64,000 nt of DNA from an uncultured bacterium (GTDB lineage Bacteria > Bacillota > Clostridia > Lachnospirales > Lachnospiraceae). The notes under the pieces were generated by a model. The model worked only from the letters and a program-made list of their open reading frames with translations. It had not been told where the DNA came from and made no database searches. The stretch lies in NCBI GenBank assembly GCA_905216215.1, contig CAJMSZ010000006.1, forward strand, positions 6,545-70,544, given 5' to 3'. The translations under genes were made by a program, and so were the position numbers. Every line of letters begins with the position of its first letter. Positions within the stretch are counted from its first letter, which is position 1. Below are positions 1 through 7,687 of this stretch, in pieces.

Positions 1-768
1 GATATCCGGGAACTGGTTGAAATGTTCTTCAAGAGCAACAGGGAAGCACTTAACAGGCTGTATGAATCAGGAATGATGGAAGAAAATCCAAGTCAGAGGA
101 TTGAGATTGTAAATCCATCCGGAAACAGAACTTTCAAAAAGGGTCTGTACTTCATGATGATGTACGAGAAGGACATCAAAATCAAGAAGTTTGGTGGAAA
201 TCCGGAAACCTTGGACTGGACAGAATTTTTTGAGATTGCAAGAGATATTTTTGACGAGGTGGCAGCAGGAAGTAAGACATGGGAAGCATACTTCGGAGAA
301 GAAATTCCGCAGGAAGAAGAAAAGCCGGAAGTTAAGACCTCGGAATCAGTGCAAAAGAAGCCGGAAACCAAGAAATCCGAGCCAAAGCCGGTCAAAAAGG
401 AAGAAAAGAAAGAAGAACTTCCAAAGAACCCCAAAATTCCGGAGACGGCAGCAGTTCCAGAGCCGGAACAAGAGGAAGAAAAGCCAGTTGCGCCGGCGCA
501 ATTTTCTAGGCAAAACCTAGAAAAAAACGAGGTTTTGGAGGATAAAAAAGAAGAGGAAAAATCCGAATCGCAAGAGCTTACAGACGTGCCGTTCGGAACC
601 CGGAAGGATTATTTGGACACACTTACCGAACATGGTATGGCAGATTATATGGCAGCAGAGTACAGACGAAGCAATTTAAAGGCAACCATCCTGGAGTGTG
701 CATCTGAACTGGAAGCGTGGCTGATGCGTGAAGTAGATGATCGTGGAAGGGAAATAGTAGATATATAG
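1..768 (+). CDS. Unidentified prophage early protein, 5' end outside the window
   Basis: The reading frame is open from the first base, and the first ATG (22) has no convincing ribosome site, so the gene very probably begins upstream. About the first 90 visible residues look folded (aromatic-rich, containing GLYFMMMYEKD). A long Pro/Glu/Lys-rich low-complexity linker follows (roughly residues 95-190 from the ATG at 22), then a short C-terminal segment with charged helices. This globular-linker-helix layout suits a DNA-replication or partition accessory protein, but I do not recognise the family. It is followed 10 bases later by another small early gene, consistent with one phage transcript. 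Confidence 0.6.
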   Translation, partial: DIRELVEMFFKSNREALNRLYESGMMEENPSQRIEIVNPSGNRTFKKGLYFMMMYEKDIKIKKFGGNPETLDWTEFFEIARDIFDEVAAGSKTWEAYFGEEIPQEEEKPEVKTSESVQKKPETKKSEPKPVKKEEKKEELPKNPKIPETAAVPEPEQEEEKPVAPAQFSRQNLEKNEVLEDKKEEEKSESQELTDVPFGTRKDYLDTLTEHGMADYMAAEYRRSNLKATILECASELEAWLMREVDDRGREIVDI

Positions 769-778
769 GAGAGAAAAC

Positions 779-1039
779 ATGGAAAACAAAGAAATATTAT
801 CAATGCAGGAAGTAGACTTTTCGAAATTGAAAATGCCTGCAATTGCAGTATACAAACGTCCAGAAGATTTTCCGAGAAAATGTGTGGCAAGAGTTTATGA
901 CATGGACAAGCCAACAGAGCACATCCTGATTAAGAACACCTTGGCCGAGATAGACAAAGACATCCGGAGATATACAAATTTTACATGTATCCCAAGAGGA
1001 AAAGAAGACGCACCAAGCTTAGTATGCGTGTGGATGTAA
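779..1039 (+). CDS. Small hypothetical prophage protein (86 aa)
   Basis: The ORF has a strong ribosome site (AGGAGAG) placed correctly before ATG 779. The protein has no membrane segment or obvious metal motif; it is a mixed alpha/beta-looking sequence with several Cys and Arg residues. I do not recognise a family. Tight spacing to both neighbours (10 and 12 bases) and the same orientation support a real gene in the early operon. Confidence 0.6.
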   Translation: MENKEILSMQEVDFSKLKMPAIAVYKRPEDFPRKCVARVYDMDKPTEHILIKNTLAEIDKDIRRYTNFTCIPRGKEDAPSLVCVWM

Positions 1040-1051
1040 AGGAGGAAAAGA

Positions 1052-1207
1052 ATGAAGCAAACAGGGAAAGAAAATAAGGTTTACATTTGCCATACTTGTG
1101 GACGGGAAATCTACCCGGATGACAATAAAGAATATATCAAAACGAGGCGCGGAACAGAAATGTATTTCCACACAAAATGTTTTAGAAAGAGTATGAGACA
1201 TGGCTAA
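1052..1207 (+). CDS. Small zinc-ribbon-like prophage protein (51 aa)
   Basis: This short ORF starts at ATG 1052, 6 bases after a perfect AGGAGG-like site (1041-1046). It encodes 51 residues with CHTCG near residues 14-18 and a distal H-x3-C (FHTKC, residues 39-43), the spacing of a small treble-clef or zinc-ribbon knuckle. The stop overlaps the next start (ATG 1200) by eight bases, typical of translational coupling in phage early operons. A role in nucleic-acid binding is only inferred from the zinc-knuckle layout. Confidence 0.6.
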   Translation: MKQTGKENKVYICHTCGREIYPDDNKEYIKTRRGTEMYFHTKCFRKSMRHG

Positions 1208-1514
1208 AAAAAGAACAGTTTGCGACATTGACCTTTTGGAGAAGCTTGTGGCAGAACAGAAGACGGATAAAGAGATTGCGGAGTTGATGGGAGTCCGCGA
1301 ACGCTTGATAAGAGCTTGGATTGATAGACACGGACTTACCGGAAGACGTTGGAAAAACCGAAAGCAGGAACAGGAAGGACCAAATGCAGACAGACATTTA
1401 TGCAGGAAATGCAGATATCGGCACGAAGGAGGTAGAGGATGTGATTACATCCTTATTACCGGAAAAGAACGAGGATGCTTGGCAGAAGAATGCAATATGT
1501 ACGAAAAAGCATGA
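1200..1514 (+). CDS. HTH plus Cys-rich DNA-binding prophage protein
   Basis: The N-terminal half (residues about 8-45) reads as a helix-turn-helix of the type that recognises small terminase-like or resolvase-like sites (DKEIAELMGV followed by IRAWIDRHGL). The C-terminal half carries five cysteines (CRKCRYR, GCDYI, GCLAEEC), probably one zinc site. Similar HTH-plus-Cys proteins are common in clostridial prophages but uncharacterised. It overlaps the preceding zinc-ribbon gene, so the two are probably coupled. DNA binding is inferred from motif shape only. Confidence 0.6.
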   Translation: MAKKRTVCDIDLLEKLVAEQKTDKEIAELMGVRERLIRAWIDRHGLTGRRWKNRKQEQEGPNADRHLCRKCRYRHEGGRGCDYILITGKERGCLAEECNMYEKA

Positions 1515-1532
1515 TTGGAGGATTAGGAGAAA

Positions 1533-1766
1533 ATGGAGTTTACAATTGGAATTTTTACAGGTTTTATCATAGGATTTCTGTTTTGTGCAGCAGTATTAGT
1601 AAGAGAAGAAAAGAAATGGATGAGAAGAATCTATAAAAAGGCGTATCAGGATGTCAGAAAGGATATTGAAGAAGAAAATGACAGAGAAAGATTTAATGAT
1701 TCGGGACTTAAGGGAAGAAAACCGGAAACTGAAAGAACAGCTTGCAGAGAGGGAAGCAAAAGCTAA
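1533..1766 (+). CDS. Small single-pass membrane protein of the prophage (77 aa)
   Basis: A clear AGGAG lies upstream of ATG 1533. Residues about 4-24 form one hydrophobic membrane segment, followed by a strongly charged Lys/Arg/Glu cytoplasmic tail. The last 89 bases overlap the next gene in another frame, which is long even for a phage, so either the tail or the neighbour's start could be wrong. Function unknown; small membrane proteins in this position occur in many siphovirus early regions. Confidence 0.5.
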   Translation: MEFTIGIFTGFIIGFLFCAAVLVREEKKWMRRIYKKAYQDVRKDIEEENDRERFNDSGLKGRKPETERTACREGSKS

Positions 1767-1977
1767 GTGGATACCTGCAGATAATCCACCTGAAGAAGAT
1801 AAGCACGTCCTTTTATCATTCGAAAACTATACTGGCTGTGATATTGGAAGATACGAACGGAACAAGGATGGCGGTGGAGCATATTATCCGGGAGATGAGG
1901 AAAAATCATATTTAAGTTATGAATTGTTTGTCAATGCCTGGATGCCATTGCCTGAACCATACAGGGAGGACGAATAG
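1678..1977 (+). CDS. DUF551-like prophage protein
   Basis: The protein starts with a coiled-coil (residues about 4-30, ENRKLKEQLAERE), then has the WIPADNPPEED and LLSFENY segments and ends in NAWMPLPEPY. This is the pattern of the DUF551 family, whose members pair a W-I-P-x(n)-P-E start with a terminal W-M-P-L-P-E/P-Y. I prefer ATG 1678 over the in-frame ATG 1651 because the coiled-coil then begins normally; neither start has an ideal ribosome site. The stop abuts the next start (TAG-ATG). Function of the family is unknown. Confidence 0.6.
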   Translation: MTEKDLMIRDLREENRKLKEQLAEREAKAKWIPADNPPEEDKHVLLSFENYTGCDIGRYERNKDGGGAYYPGDEEKSYLSYELFVNAWMPLPEPYREDE

Positions 1978-2382
1978 ATGAATTTAAAAGAATTTGCTCA
2001 AATGTTGGATGGAAAAGAGTATGGAAATCCACAGTTTACGAAAGAAGAAATACAGATTGCGAAAGACAATGGATTCGTGATTGTGTATGGAGCAAGCGAC
2101 GATCTTGTAGAACTTGATGGAGCAATCAGGGATGAAGGGGATTGCTACGGTGGCGGAAAAATATCTGTAAAAGCAGTTCAAGATGGTGGAATCATATATG
2201 ACTGTTACTACAGAGAGAATGCATTTAGTTTCCTTGCAAAATGGTATGAAGAAAAGGACGAAAACGGAACAGTAATTCCTTGGACATATGACGTAAGTAT
2301 AAAACATGAGAATTTTATGATTTACGAAGAGGGAGAGCCATATTGCAGAGGCTTTGTATTTGAAGTTGTGAGGACTACTTAA
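1978..2382 (+). CDS. Conserved hypothetical prophage protein (134 aa)
   Basis: Starts at the base after the preceding stop. The sequence (MNLKEFAQMLDGKEYG, then FVIVYGASDDLVELDG) belongs to a family I recall as recurrent in clostridial prophages without a known function. It is acidic, with no membrane segment, and probably a globular alpha/beta protein. The conserved GASDD stretch near residue 40 may be a functional site, but that is a guess. Confidence 0.6.
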   Translation: MNLKEFAQMLDGKEYGNPQFTKEEIQIAKDNGFVIVYGASDDLVELDGAIRDEGDCYGGGKISVKAVQDGGIIYDCYYRENAFSFLAKWYEEKDENGTVIPWTYDVSIKHENFMIYEEGEPYCRGFVFEVVRTT

Positions 2383-2409
2383 TTGACATTGTGAAGCGAG
2401 GCGGAAGAG

Positions 2410-2622
2410 ATGGCAAGAAATAGATATCCAGGAACGTGCTATTGCTGTGGCAACTGGGTTCCAACAGGTTTCGGACATTTCGAAAGGCATAACGGTGGTT
2501 GGCGAATAAAATGCGTGAAGTGTGCAAGTGGAAGACCGGTAAGCGGAAGCGATAGAGAAGTGAAAAGAGCTATCAGGCTGAGAGATGAGGGATTGAGAAG
2601 AAAGCGAGGCTGGAAGAAATGA
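2410..2622 (+). CDS. Small basic zinc-finger prophage protein (70 aa)
   Basis: The ORF has two C-x2-C pairs (CYCC at 10-13 and CVKC at 35-38), flanking Trp and His residues, and a basic Arg/Lys-rich tail. This looks like a four-Cys zinc finger followed by an RNA- or DNA-binding tail. A GGAAGAG site precedes ATG 2410. Its TGA overlaps the next ATG (2619). The exact role is unknown. Confidence 0.6.
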   Translation: MARNRYPGTCYCCGNWVPTGFGHFERHNGGWRIKCVKCASGRPVSGSDREVKRAIRLRDEGLRRKRGWKK

Positions 2623-2840
2623 CTGAAAAAGAGTTATGCCTAATGTGCGAAAGTTACTCCGAAGACACAAAATGTGAACAACGTGATAACTGTAAGCTCA
2701 TGGCAGTACTAAAAGAAAACATGGAACTAAAGAAAAAAGTAAGTCGATTAAAACAACAATTGGATGAATCGGAATTACAACGATCATACATGATAGATCC
2801 GAATGCAATTGGTGATAGACACGACATGGGTTGCTGGTAG
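2619..2840 (+). CDS. Cys-rich coiled-coil prophage protein (73 aa)
   Basis: Four cysteines near the N-terminus (CLMC, then C-x5-C) suggest a metal site. Residues about 28-52 then form a heptad-rich coiled coil (LKENMELKKKVSRLKQQL). The gene overlaps the preceding stop by 4 bases (ATGA), indicating coupling. The family appears often in clostridial phages; no function is known to me. Confidence 0.55.
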   Translation: MTEKELCLMCESYSEDTKCEQRDNCKLMAVLKENMELKKKVSRLKQQLDESELQRSYMIDPNAIGDRHDMGCW

Positions 2841-2854
2841 AGAGGGTGGAATAG

Positions 2855-3136
2855 ATGAAGAATAACAGCATAAAAAAGGTACGTAAGAGAAAAAGGATAA
2901 TCCTTGTCATGTTGCTTGTAGCAGCTGTGATTGCTGGATGCAAAAACGGAACTAAAACATATGAGCCAGATAAACCCGTCATATCAATCACAAACCCAAA
3001 ACCTTGCCACACTGGAAGAATCATCGTCTACGAACAAGGAGAAATGGTTTTTGATTATTATGGAGATATAAACCTAATCAATGATGGACGGAACGGAGAA
3101 GAGATTGCCATTATCGTTGGAGAAAACAATCAGTGA
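2855..3136 (+). CDS. Putative prophage lipoprotein (93 aa)
   Basis: A basic N-terminus (KKVRKRKR), a hydrophobic core (IILVMLLVAAV) and a lipobox ending IAGC near residue 29 predict a signal-peptidase II lipoprotein. The mature part is small and beta-rich, with no recognised domain. Phage-encoded lipoproteins sometimes act in superinfection exclusion; here that is only a possibility suggested by location. A ribosome site GAGGGTGG precedes the ATG. Confidence 0.5.
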   Translation: MKNNSIKKVRKRKRIILVMLLVAAVIAGCKNGTKTYEPDKPVISITNPKPCHTGRIIVYEQGEMVFDYYGDINLINDGRNGEEIAIIVGENNQ

Positions 3137-3144
3137 ATGGAGAA

Positions 3145-3372
3145 ATGAATCGCTACACTGTGGAGGAATACATAGAAAGGGTGAGCAGCATAGGCAAAAG
3201 AAAAGATCGTGAAGCATACAAGAAAGAAGCCAGTAAGATTAAACACCAGATAGAACTGGAAGAATCAATAAGGGATAAACTGGACCAGAAAGCTTATGAG
3301 CGGTTTAAACGAAAGGTTTACACAGTGGGGGGTGAGCCGATTGAAAGTAGAAGAAAACAATGTGAAAAATGA
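3145..3372 (+). CDS. Hypothetical helical prophage protein
   Basis: A highly charged helical protein of about 75 residues with no recognised domain. The frame begins at 3133, but ATG 3145 follows a GGAG site (3138-3141) and is the likelier start. Its 3' end overlaps the start region of the next gene, suggesting translational coupling to the transcription regulator that follows. Function unknown. Confidence 0.5.
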   Translation: MNRYTVEEYIERVSSIGKRKDREAYKKEASKIKHQIELEESIRDKLDQKAYERFKRKVYTVGGEPIESRRKQCEK

Positions 3373-3775
3373 GAATGAAAAAAAGAAAGCTTATTTACGA
3401 GAATATCGCAGGCATGGAAGGAGAATCAAACGCATCGAAGCAGAAATTGAAGAAATCCGTAATATGAAAATGTATCCTTCTTCGAACAATGACGGAATGC
3501 CGCATGGAAATCTTCAGAGTGATTTGAGCGATTATGCAGCAGTTCTCCAAGAAAGAGAGGAAGAATTGTATTTGGAAGGTGTCAAGCAGGTACAGACGTA
3601 CAAAGATATTGCGTATCGAATCGATGAACTTGACAATCAGGATGAAAGGGATGTTTTGTTTTATCGATACGTGAAAGGATATGAGTGGTGGCAAGTAGCG
3701 AAAGCCATGGATTATAGTGAGAGATGGATTTATGAATTACATGGGAATGCGCTAAAAAAATTAAAGATTTCTTGA
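3341..3775 (+). CDS. DUF1492/ArpU-like late transcription regulator
   Basis: The N-terminal half is a charged coiled-coil containing RIEAEIEEIRNMKMYPS. The C-terminal half contains ERDVLFYRYVKGYEWWQVAK followed by MDYSERWIYELHGNALKKL, which is a sigma-region-4-like HTH. This matches the DUF1492 family of Firmicute prophages, related to RinA/ArpU-type activators of late genes. The start is best placed at TTG 3341, because a GGGGGGTGAG site lies just upstream; an in-frame ATG at 3296 lacks one. Its position immediately before the packaging genes fits a late-operon activator. Confidence 0.75.
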   Translation: MKVEENNVKNENEKKKAYLREYRRHGRRIKRIEAEIEEIRNMKMYPSSNNDGMPHGNLQSDLSDYAAVLQEREEELYLEGVKQVQTYKDIAYRIDELDNQDERDVLFYRYVKGYEWWQVAKAMDYSERWIYELHGNALKKLKIS

Positions 3776-3849
3776 AAGAGTGCAGTCCACTGCAGTTTAA
3801 TACGTGATAATGTAGTATCATCGAAATGGAACGGAAGAAAACATTTCGA

Positions 3850-3869
3850 CACGATGAGACTTCATCGTG
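3850..3869 (+). terminator. Perfect 8-bp hairpin after the late regulator
   Basis: CACGATGA (3850-3857) and TCATCGTG (3862-3869) form a perfect stem with a 4-base loop, followed by a C/T-rich stretch rather than a clean U-run. It may be a weak terminator at the early/late boundary or an operator. A second weaker stem GGCAGC/GCTGCC with a TTTT tail follows in 3898-3932. Confidence 0.4.
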
Positions 3870-3944
3870 AACTCCTTTCTTAATATATTTTTGATAGGGC
3901 AGCAGTCATGTGGTAATGAGCTGCCTTTTATAGTTGGTGGAGAG

Positions 3945-4277
3945 ATGACGGATAAAGAAGCAAAAGCGTTCTACAATTCGGCAAGCTGGAAACGGAAACG
4001 GCTGGAAGTCTTACAGCGCGACCATTACGAGTGTAGGGATTGCAGGAAGCGATTGGAAGATGCGGTGGCAGCAGGCGAGCAGCTAAAGGCAAAAGATAAG
4101 AAGATACGCAGAGCGGAAGAAGTACATCACATACAGGAGCTAAAGGAATATCCGGAGCTTGGATTAGATGATGACAATCTAATCAGTCTATGCGTACCGT
4201 GTCACAACCTGAGACATGGAAGAACACCGAGAAAATTTACAAGAAAAAAGAAATTGGTAAGCAAAGAAATGTGGTGA
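3945..4277 (+). CDS. HNH endonuclease of the packaging module
   Basis: The 110-residue protein carries the HNH fold signature: CRDC (C30, C33), HH at 61-62, DDDN with N78, and CVPCH (C83, C86, H87), that is, a beta-beta-alpha metal nuclease braced by a four-Cys zinc site. In cos-packaging phages such HNH proteins sit next to the terminase and stimulate cleavage of cos DNA. Start ATG 3945 follows GGTGGAGAG; the in-frame upstream extension is hydrophobic and lacks homology-like character. The terS and terL genes follow. Confidence 0.85.
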   Translation: MTDKEAKAFYNSASWKRKRLEVLQRDHYECRDCRKRLEDAVAAGEQLKAKDKKIRRAEEVHHIQELKEYPELGLDDDNLISLCVPCHNLRHGRTPRKFTRKKKLVSKEMW

Positions 4278-4279
4278 CT

Positions 4280-4495
4280 CCCCCGGGGCAATTCTCAACG
4301 ATTTTCTTAAACCGAAGAACGGGGATGTAGCCATTACTCTGGAGAAAAAATGAAATCTCGCGTGAAAAGGGCGAGGGTGGCATTTTTGAAAATTTATTAT
4401 AAGAAGAAATTTTTCGAATCAGGCATAAAAAGCCTGATTTTTTTGCGATAAAACATAGAAAAATGGCATAATTTGAGTAAAAAAGAGGTGGAAGA
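4280..4495. other. Intergenic HNH-terS region, candidate cos site
   Basis: This non-coding stretch starts with CCCCCGGGG (4280-4288) immediately after the HNH stop. GC-rich palindromes in this position, between HNH and terS, are typical of cohesive-end sites of HK97-like Firmicute phages. The assignment is inferred from context; no cleavage positions can be read from sequence alone. A weak 33-codon ORF (4350-4451) also lies here. Confidence 0.35.
4417..4445 (+). terminator. Rho-independent terminator before terS
   Basis: AATCAGGC (4417-4424) pairs perfectly with GCCTGATT (4432-4439) around a 7-base A-rich loop and is followed by a run of T. It would terminate transcripts coming from the early region, or act as a partial stop ahead of the structural operon. 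Confidence 0.75.
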
Positions 4496-4807
4496 TTGAC
4501 ACAAAAAGATGTAAAAGCTTCACTGGAGAAGCAATTGGAGCTTCGCGGGATGAACGCAGAATTTTACAAAGACATGATTGGTGATTATGTGTATTACTGG
4601 TCCTTGAAAAAGAAATTAATTGCTGATATCCGGTCAAAAGGACTGAGGTACGAGACGATTAATGGAAATGGTGTGAAAGTGGAAAAAGCCAATGAATCCG
4701 TAGTCAATCTTCAGAAGACCACCGCAACCATGCTGAAAATTCTAGGCGATTTAAAACTAAAAGAGCCAATGCCTGACCGGGAGAATCCAACAGATGGTTA
4801 TCTGTAA
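4496..4807 (+). CDS. terS: Phage terminase small subunit, P27 family
   Basis: A 103-residue helical protein starting at TTG 4496 behind GAGGTGGAAGA. Features seen are an N-terminal helical DNA-binding-like part and the downstream NLQKTTATMLKILGDLKL helix, which resembles P27-family small terminases. It recognises packaging sites and regulates TerL. Its stop overlaps the terL start by 14 bases, as is usual for terS-terL pairs. Confidence 0.8.
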   Translation: MTQKDVKASLEKQLELRGMNAEFYKDMIGDYVYYWSLKKKLIADIRSKGLRYETINGNGVKVEKANESVVNLQKTTATMLKILGDLKLKEPMPDRENPTDGYL

Positions 4808-6467
4808 GGAGATTGATGACTATCTCAATTATGCCAAAGCACATCCGAAATGGATAAATAAAAAAAGAAAACTCTTAATTGAAAACATCGTAAAGCCTCT
4901 GTTGAAGCAAAATGACGTTTTTTTTGACGAAGAAACCTATAGAAATTGCCTGCAGTATTGTAAGACCAATTTTTATGAATTATTCCCGTTCCAGAAGTTC
5001 ATCTATGCTTTTGTATTTATGTACAAGGATGATATCCCAGTTTTTCCGAAGTTCTTTATCAAAGAAGGACGTGGAAATGGGAAGGATGGCTTTATTATTC
5101 CTCTGGCCAATTTTTTTCAGACCCCTCTGTACGGGGTAAAAAATTATCACGTAGAGCTTGTGGCGAACTCGGAAGATCAGGTAAAAGATACTTTTAAAGT
5201 AGCATACGACATGCTCCATGAGAACCCGAAGTTTAAAGGAAAATTCTCGGTAAACAGAGAACTGATTTCGAACTTAGTAACCGGCTCTGAGATGAAATAC
5301 AACACATCCAATGCAAAAACCAAGGATGGAAAAAGAACCGGATGTTTGATTCTGAATGAGATCCATGCTTATGAGGACTATGACCAGATTAATGTCTTTG
5401 AATCATCGTTTGGTAAAGTAAAACACTCCCGTGAATTTATCATTACAACGGATGGATATGTGAGAGATGGTCCCCTGGATGAAATTTCGGCTTTATGTGC
5501 GGAAATTTTAGAAACAGGAGAGAATCCACTGGGTTATTTTCCGTTTATCTGTGAAATTGATGATATGAAGGAAGTAGATGACCCGGAAGCATGGCATAAG
5601 GCAAATCCATCTATGGAATATATGCCGATTCTTGCTAATCAGATTATGCACGATTACTTGGAAATGCAAAAGATTCCGTCAAAACGTGCGGAGTTTATCA
5701 CTAAGAGAATGAACCGCCCTGCAAGAAAAGAAGAAGAAACGGTTACAAGCTGGCAGAATGTCTTACGTGCATGTTATGAAGGCTGCACGCAAGAGGAGTT
5801 GGAACTGAGAAATCCTAGAAAAACTCCAAATACAAGAGGGAAGCCTGCAGTAATCGGAATTGACTATGCGGATGTGAGAGACTTTGCATCTGCGGGAGTA
5901 TTAACAAAAGCGGATTCAGGAGAATTTGTATGGCGGCAGCACACATGGATTTGCGCTGACTCACCGTTTTTGGATTCTATAAAATTTCCGCTTCAAAATC
6001 AGGGACAGCCGGAATTTGACGATTTCGAAATTGTATCTGGACCGGTTATTGATGTAAATCTGATTGCAGACTGGTGCATGAGACAGATGAGTTCCTACGA
6101 GGTAAAGAAGATTGCTATGGATACATACCGGTACACATTGTTCAAGATGGCATTCGAAGAACGTGGCTTAACAATTGAGGACAAGAAGAATTCGTATGGA
6201 ATTGTCCGTTTAGTCAGAAGGATTACTTCTGCAACCGGAATCATTGCACCATTTATTCAGTCCATGTTCAGCTTGGGAATGATCAATTATGGACCATCGG
6301 CGATTATGAGATGGTATACAAACAACACAAGTGTGATTGAAGATAAATTTGGAAATAAGATTTTTGGCAAAATAGAACCAAAGCTTAGAAAAAATGATGG
6401 ATTTATGGCTTTTGACGTTGCAATGTTCTGCAAAGATGAGTTGGAAGTCGAAGTTGTTTATATTTAA
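4794..6467 (+). CDS. terL: Phage terminase large subunit
   Basis: At 557 residues, this has normal length for a Terminase_1-type ATPase-nuclease. The Walker A variant GRGNGKD (about residues 90-96) and a Walker B-like LILNEIH (about 185-191) are visible. The nuclease half begins near residue 350 (VIGIDYADVRDF), with a further Asp in AMDTYR and the terminal NDGFMAFDVAMF. It docks on the portal, pumps DNA into proheads and cuts it. The neighbours terS and portal are in canonical order. Confidence 0.93.
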   Translation: MVICKEIDDYLNYAKAHPKWINKKRKLLIENIVKPLLKQNDVFFDEETYRNCLQYCKTNFYELFPFQKFIYAFVFMYKDDIPVFPKFFIKEGRGNGKDGFIIPLANFFQTPLYGVKNYHVELVANSEDQVKDTFKVAYDMLHENPKFKGKFSVNRELISNLVTGSEMKYNTSNAKTKDGKRTGCLILNEIHAYEDYDQINVFESSFGKVKHSREFIITTDGYVRDGPLDEISALCAEILETGENPLGYFPFICEIDDMKEVDDPEAWHKANPSMEYMPILANQIMHDYLEMQKIPSKRAEFITKRMNRPARKEEETVTSWQNVLRACYEGCTQEELELRNPRKTPNTRGKPAVIGIDYADVRDFASAGVLTKADSGEFVWRQHTWICADSPFLDSIKFPLQNQGQPEFDDFEIVSGPVIDVNLIADWCMRQMSSYEVKKIAMDTYRYTLFKMAFEERGLTIEDKKNSYGIVRLVRRITSATGIIAPFIQSMFSLGMINYGPSAIMRWYTNNTSVIEDKFGNKIFGKIEPKLRKNDGFMAFDVAMFCKDELEVEVVYI

Positions 6468-6479
6468 CAGGAGAAGAAT

Positions 6480-7631
6480 ATGTTTAATTTTTGGTGGAAT
6501 CGAGATAAAGAGATACAGTCTCTTGCGGAAATTATTGCAATAGATATGGCAAAACTGAATTTGTCAAAACTGGCAGTTGAAAAGGCGGTTTCAATGATTG
6601 CGAAAGCGATTGCAAAATCAGATATACTGGTTCAGACGGAAAGCGAGAAAAAAAGAAGCATAGAGTATCGCCTGAACGTAAAACCGAATGACCATGAATG
6701 CGGGACTACATTTTGGTCGGAGGTAATAAAAGAATTGCTGACAGTCCAGGAAGCACTTATCATTCCAGTGGGTAATAAGTTTTACCGGGCATCAGCATGG
6801 CAGACAACAAATAACATTATGACAGAGCGATTATATAGCAATATCACGCTTATATGCGGCGGGTACAATTATAAAATGTACAAAACATATTACTCGTCAG
6901 AAGTTATCCATTTAAAGTATGATAATGCAAAAGTCGGATTGTATCTGAAAAATGTCCTTGGACAGTATGACAAGACGCTGGATGCAGTGAATACAATGAT
7001 GCGGATGTCTAATATGCCACGTTTTAAGCTAAAACTTGGTACGGGAACCATGACATTTAGAGAAAGACTACAAGATGGAACGGAAAAAGAGCTGACAAGA
7101 GACCAGTATATTACAAAATTAAAAACCATGATGAATTCTGATGAACTGACTATTTTCCCGGAATCCGAAAAGATTTCGCTGGAGCATTTGCAAATCAATG
7201 CCGCGGTTAAAGCGGAAGAACTGGTTAAAATTGCTTCGCAAATAAACAAAGAAGCAGCCAATGCCTTTGACATTCCGGAAGCAGTGTTTAATGGGAATAT
7301 TACGGAAAAGTCTGATGCAACAAATGAATTTATCACATATGCAGTAGGCCCGGTTGCGGAAGTGATAAATGACACACTGACAGACTACATAGTGGGAAAG
7401 AATGACTATTGTGAAAAAAAGGAACGCGTTTTAGTATGGCTGGCTCGTTTTAAACACATAGATATAGTTGATTCTGCTGTAAATCTGGATAAACTCCGCG
7501 GAATCGGATTCAATCTTGATGAACTCCGGGAAATGGTGGGCTATCCATTACTTGATACAGAATTTAGTCAGGAAAGGGCACTGACAAAGAATTATGGAGG
7601 GGAGGAAAAGAAAAGCAACGAAGAAAAGTAA
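6480..7631 (+). CDS. Phage portal protein, HK97 type
   Basis: The 383-residue protein begins MFNFWWNRD, and the order is terL-portal-protease-capsid. The body shows portal-family segments such as SEVIHLKYDNA, the stem-like helices around KLKTMMNSDELTIFPE, and the crown region with FDIPEAVFNGN followed by a C-terminal helical tail. It forms the dodecameric DNA channel at the capsid vertex. An AGGAG site precedes ATG 6480. Confidence 0.9.
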   Translation: MFNFWWNRDKEIQSLAEIIAIDMAKLNLSKLAVEKAVSMIAKAIAKSDILVQTESEKKRSIEYRLNVKPNDHECGTTFWSEVIKELLTVQEALIIPVGNKFYRASAWQTTNNIMTERLYSNITLICGGYNYKMYKTYYSSEVIHLKYDNAKVGLYLKNVLGQYDKTLDAVNTMMRMSNMPRFKLKLGTGTMTFRERLQDGTEKELTRDQYITKLKTMMNSDELTIFPESEKISLEHLQINAAVKAEELVKIASQINKEAANAFDIPEAVFNGNITEKSDATNEFITYAVGPVAEVINDTLTDYIVGKNDYCEKKERVLVWLARFKHIDIVDSAVNLDKLRGIGFNLDELREMVGYPLLDTEFSQERALTKNYGGEEKKSNEEK

Positions 7632-7687
7632 TTAGGCAGAACTCGGAGCTATCCGTTAAATAGTAATACAAGGAAAGGACAAGGAAA

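Noticed and set aside
1984..2670. A 228-codon minus-strand frame over three early phage genes.
   Set aside because: No start signal, Ser/Cys/Phe-rich shadow composition, and the + strand genes have proper ribosome sites and tight overlaps.
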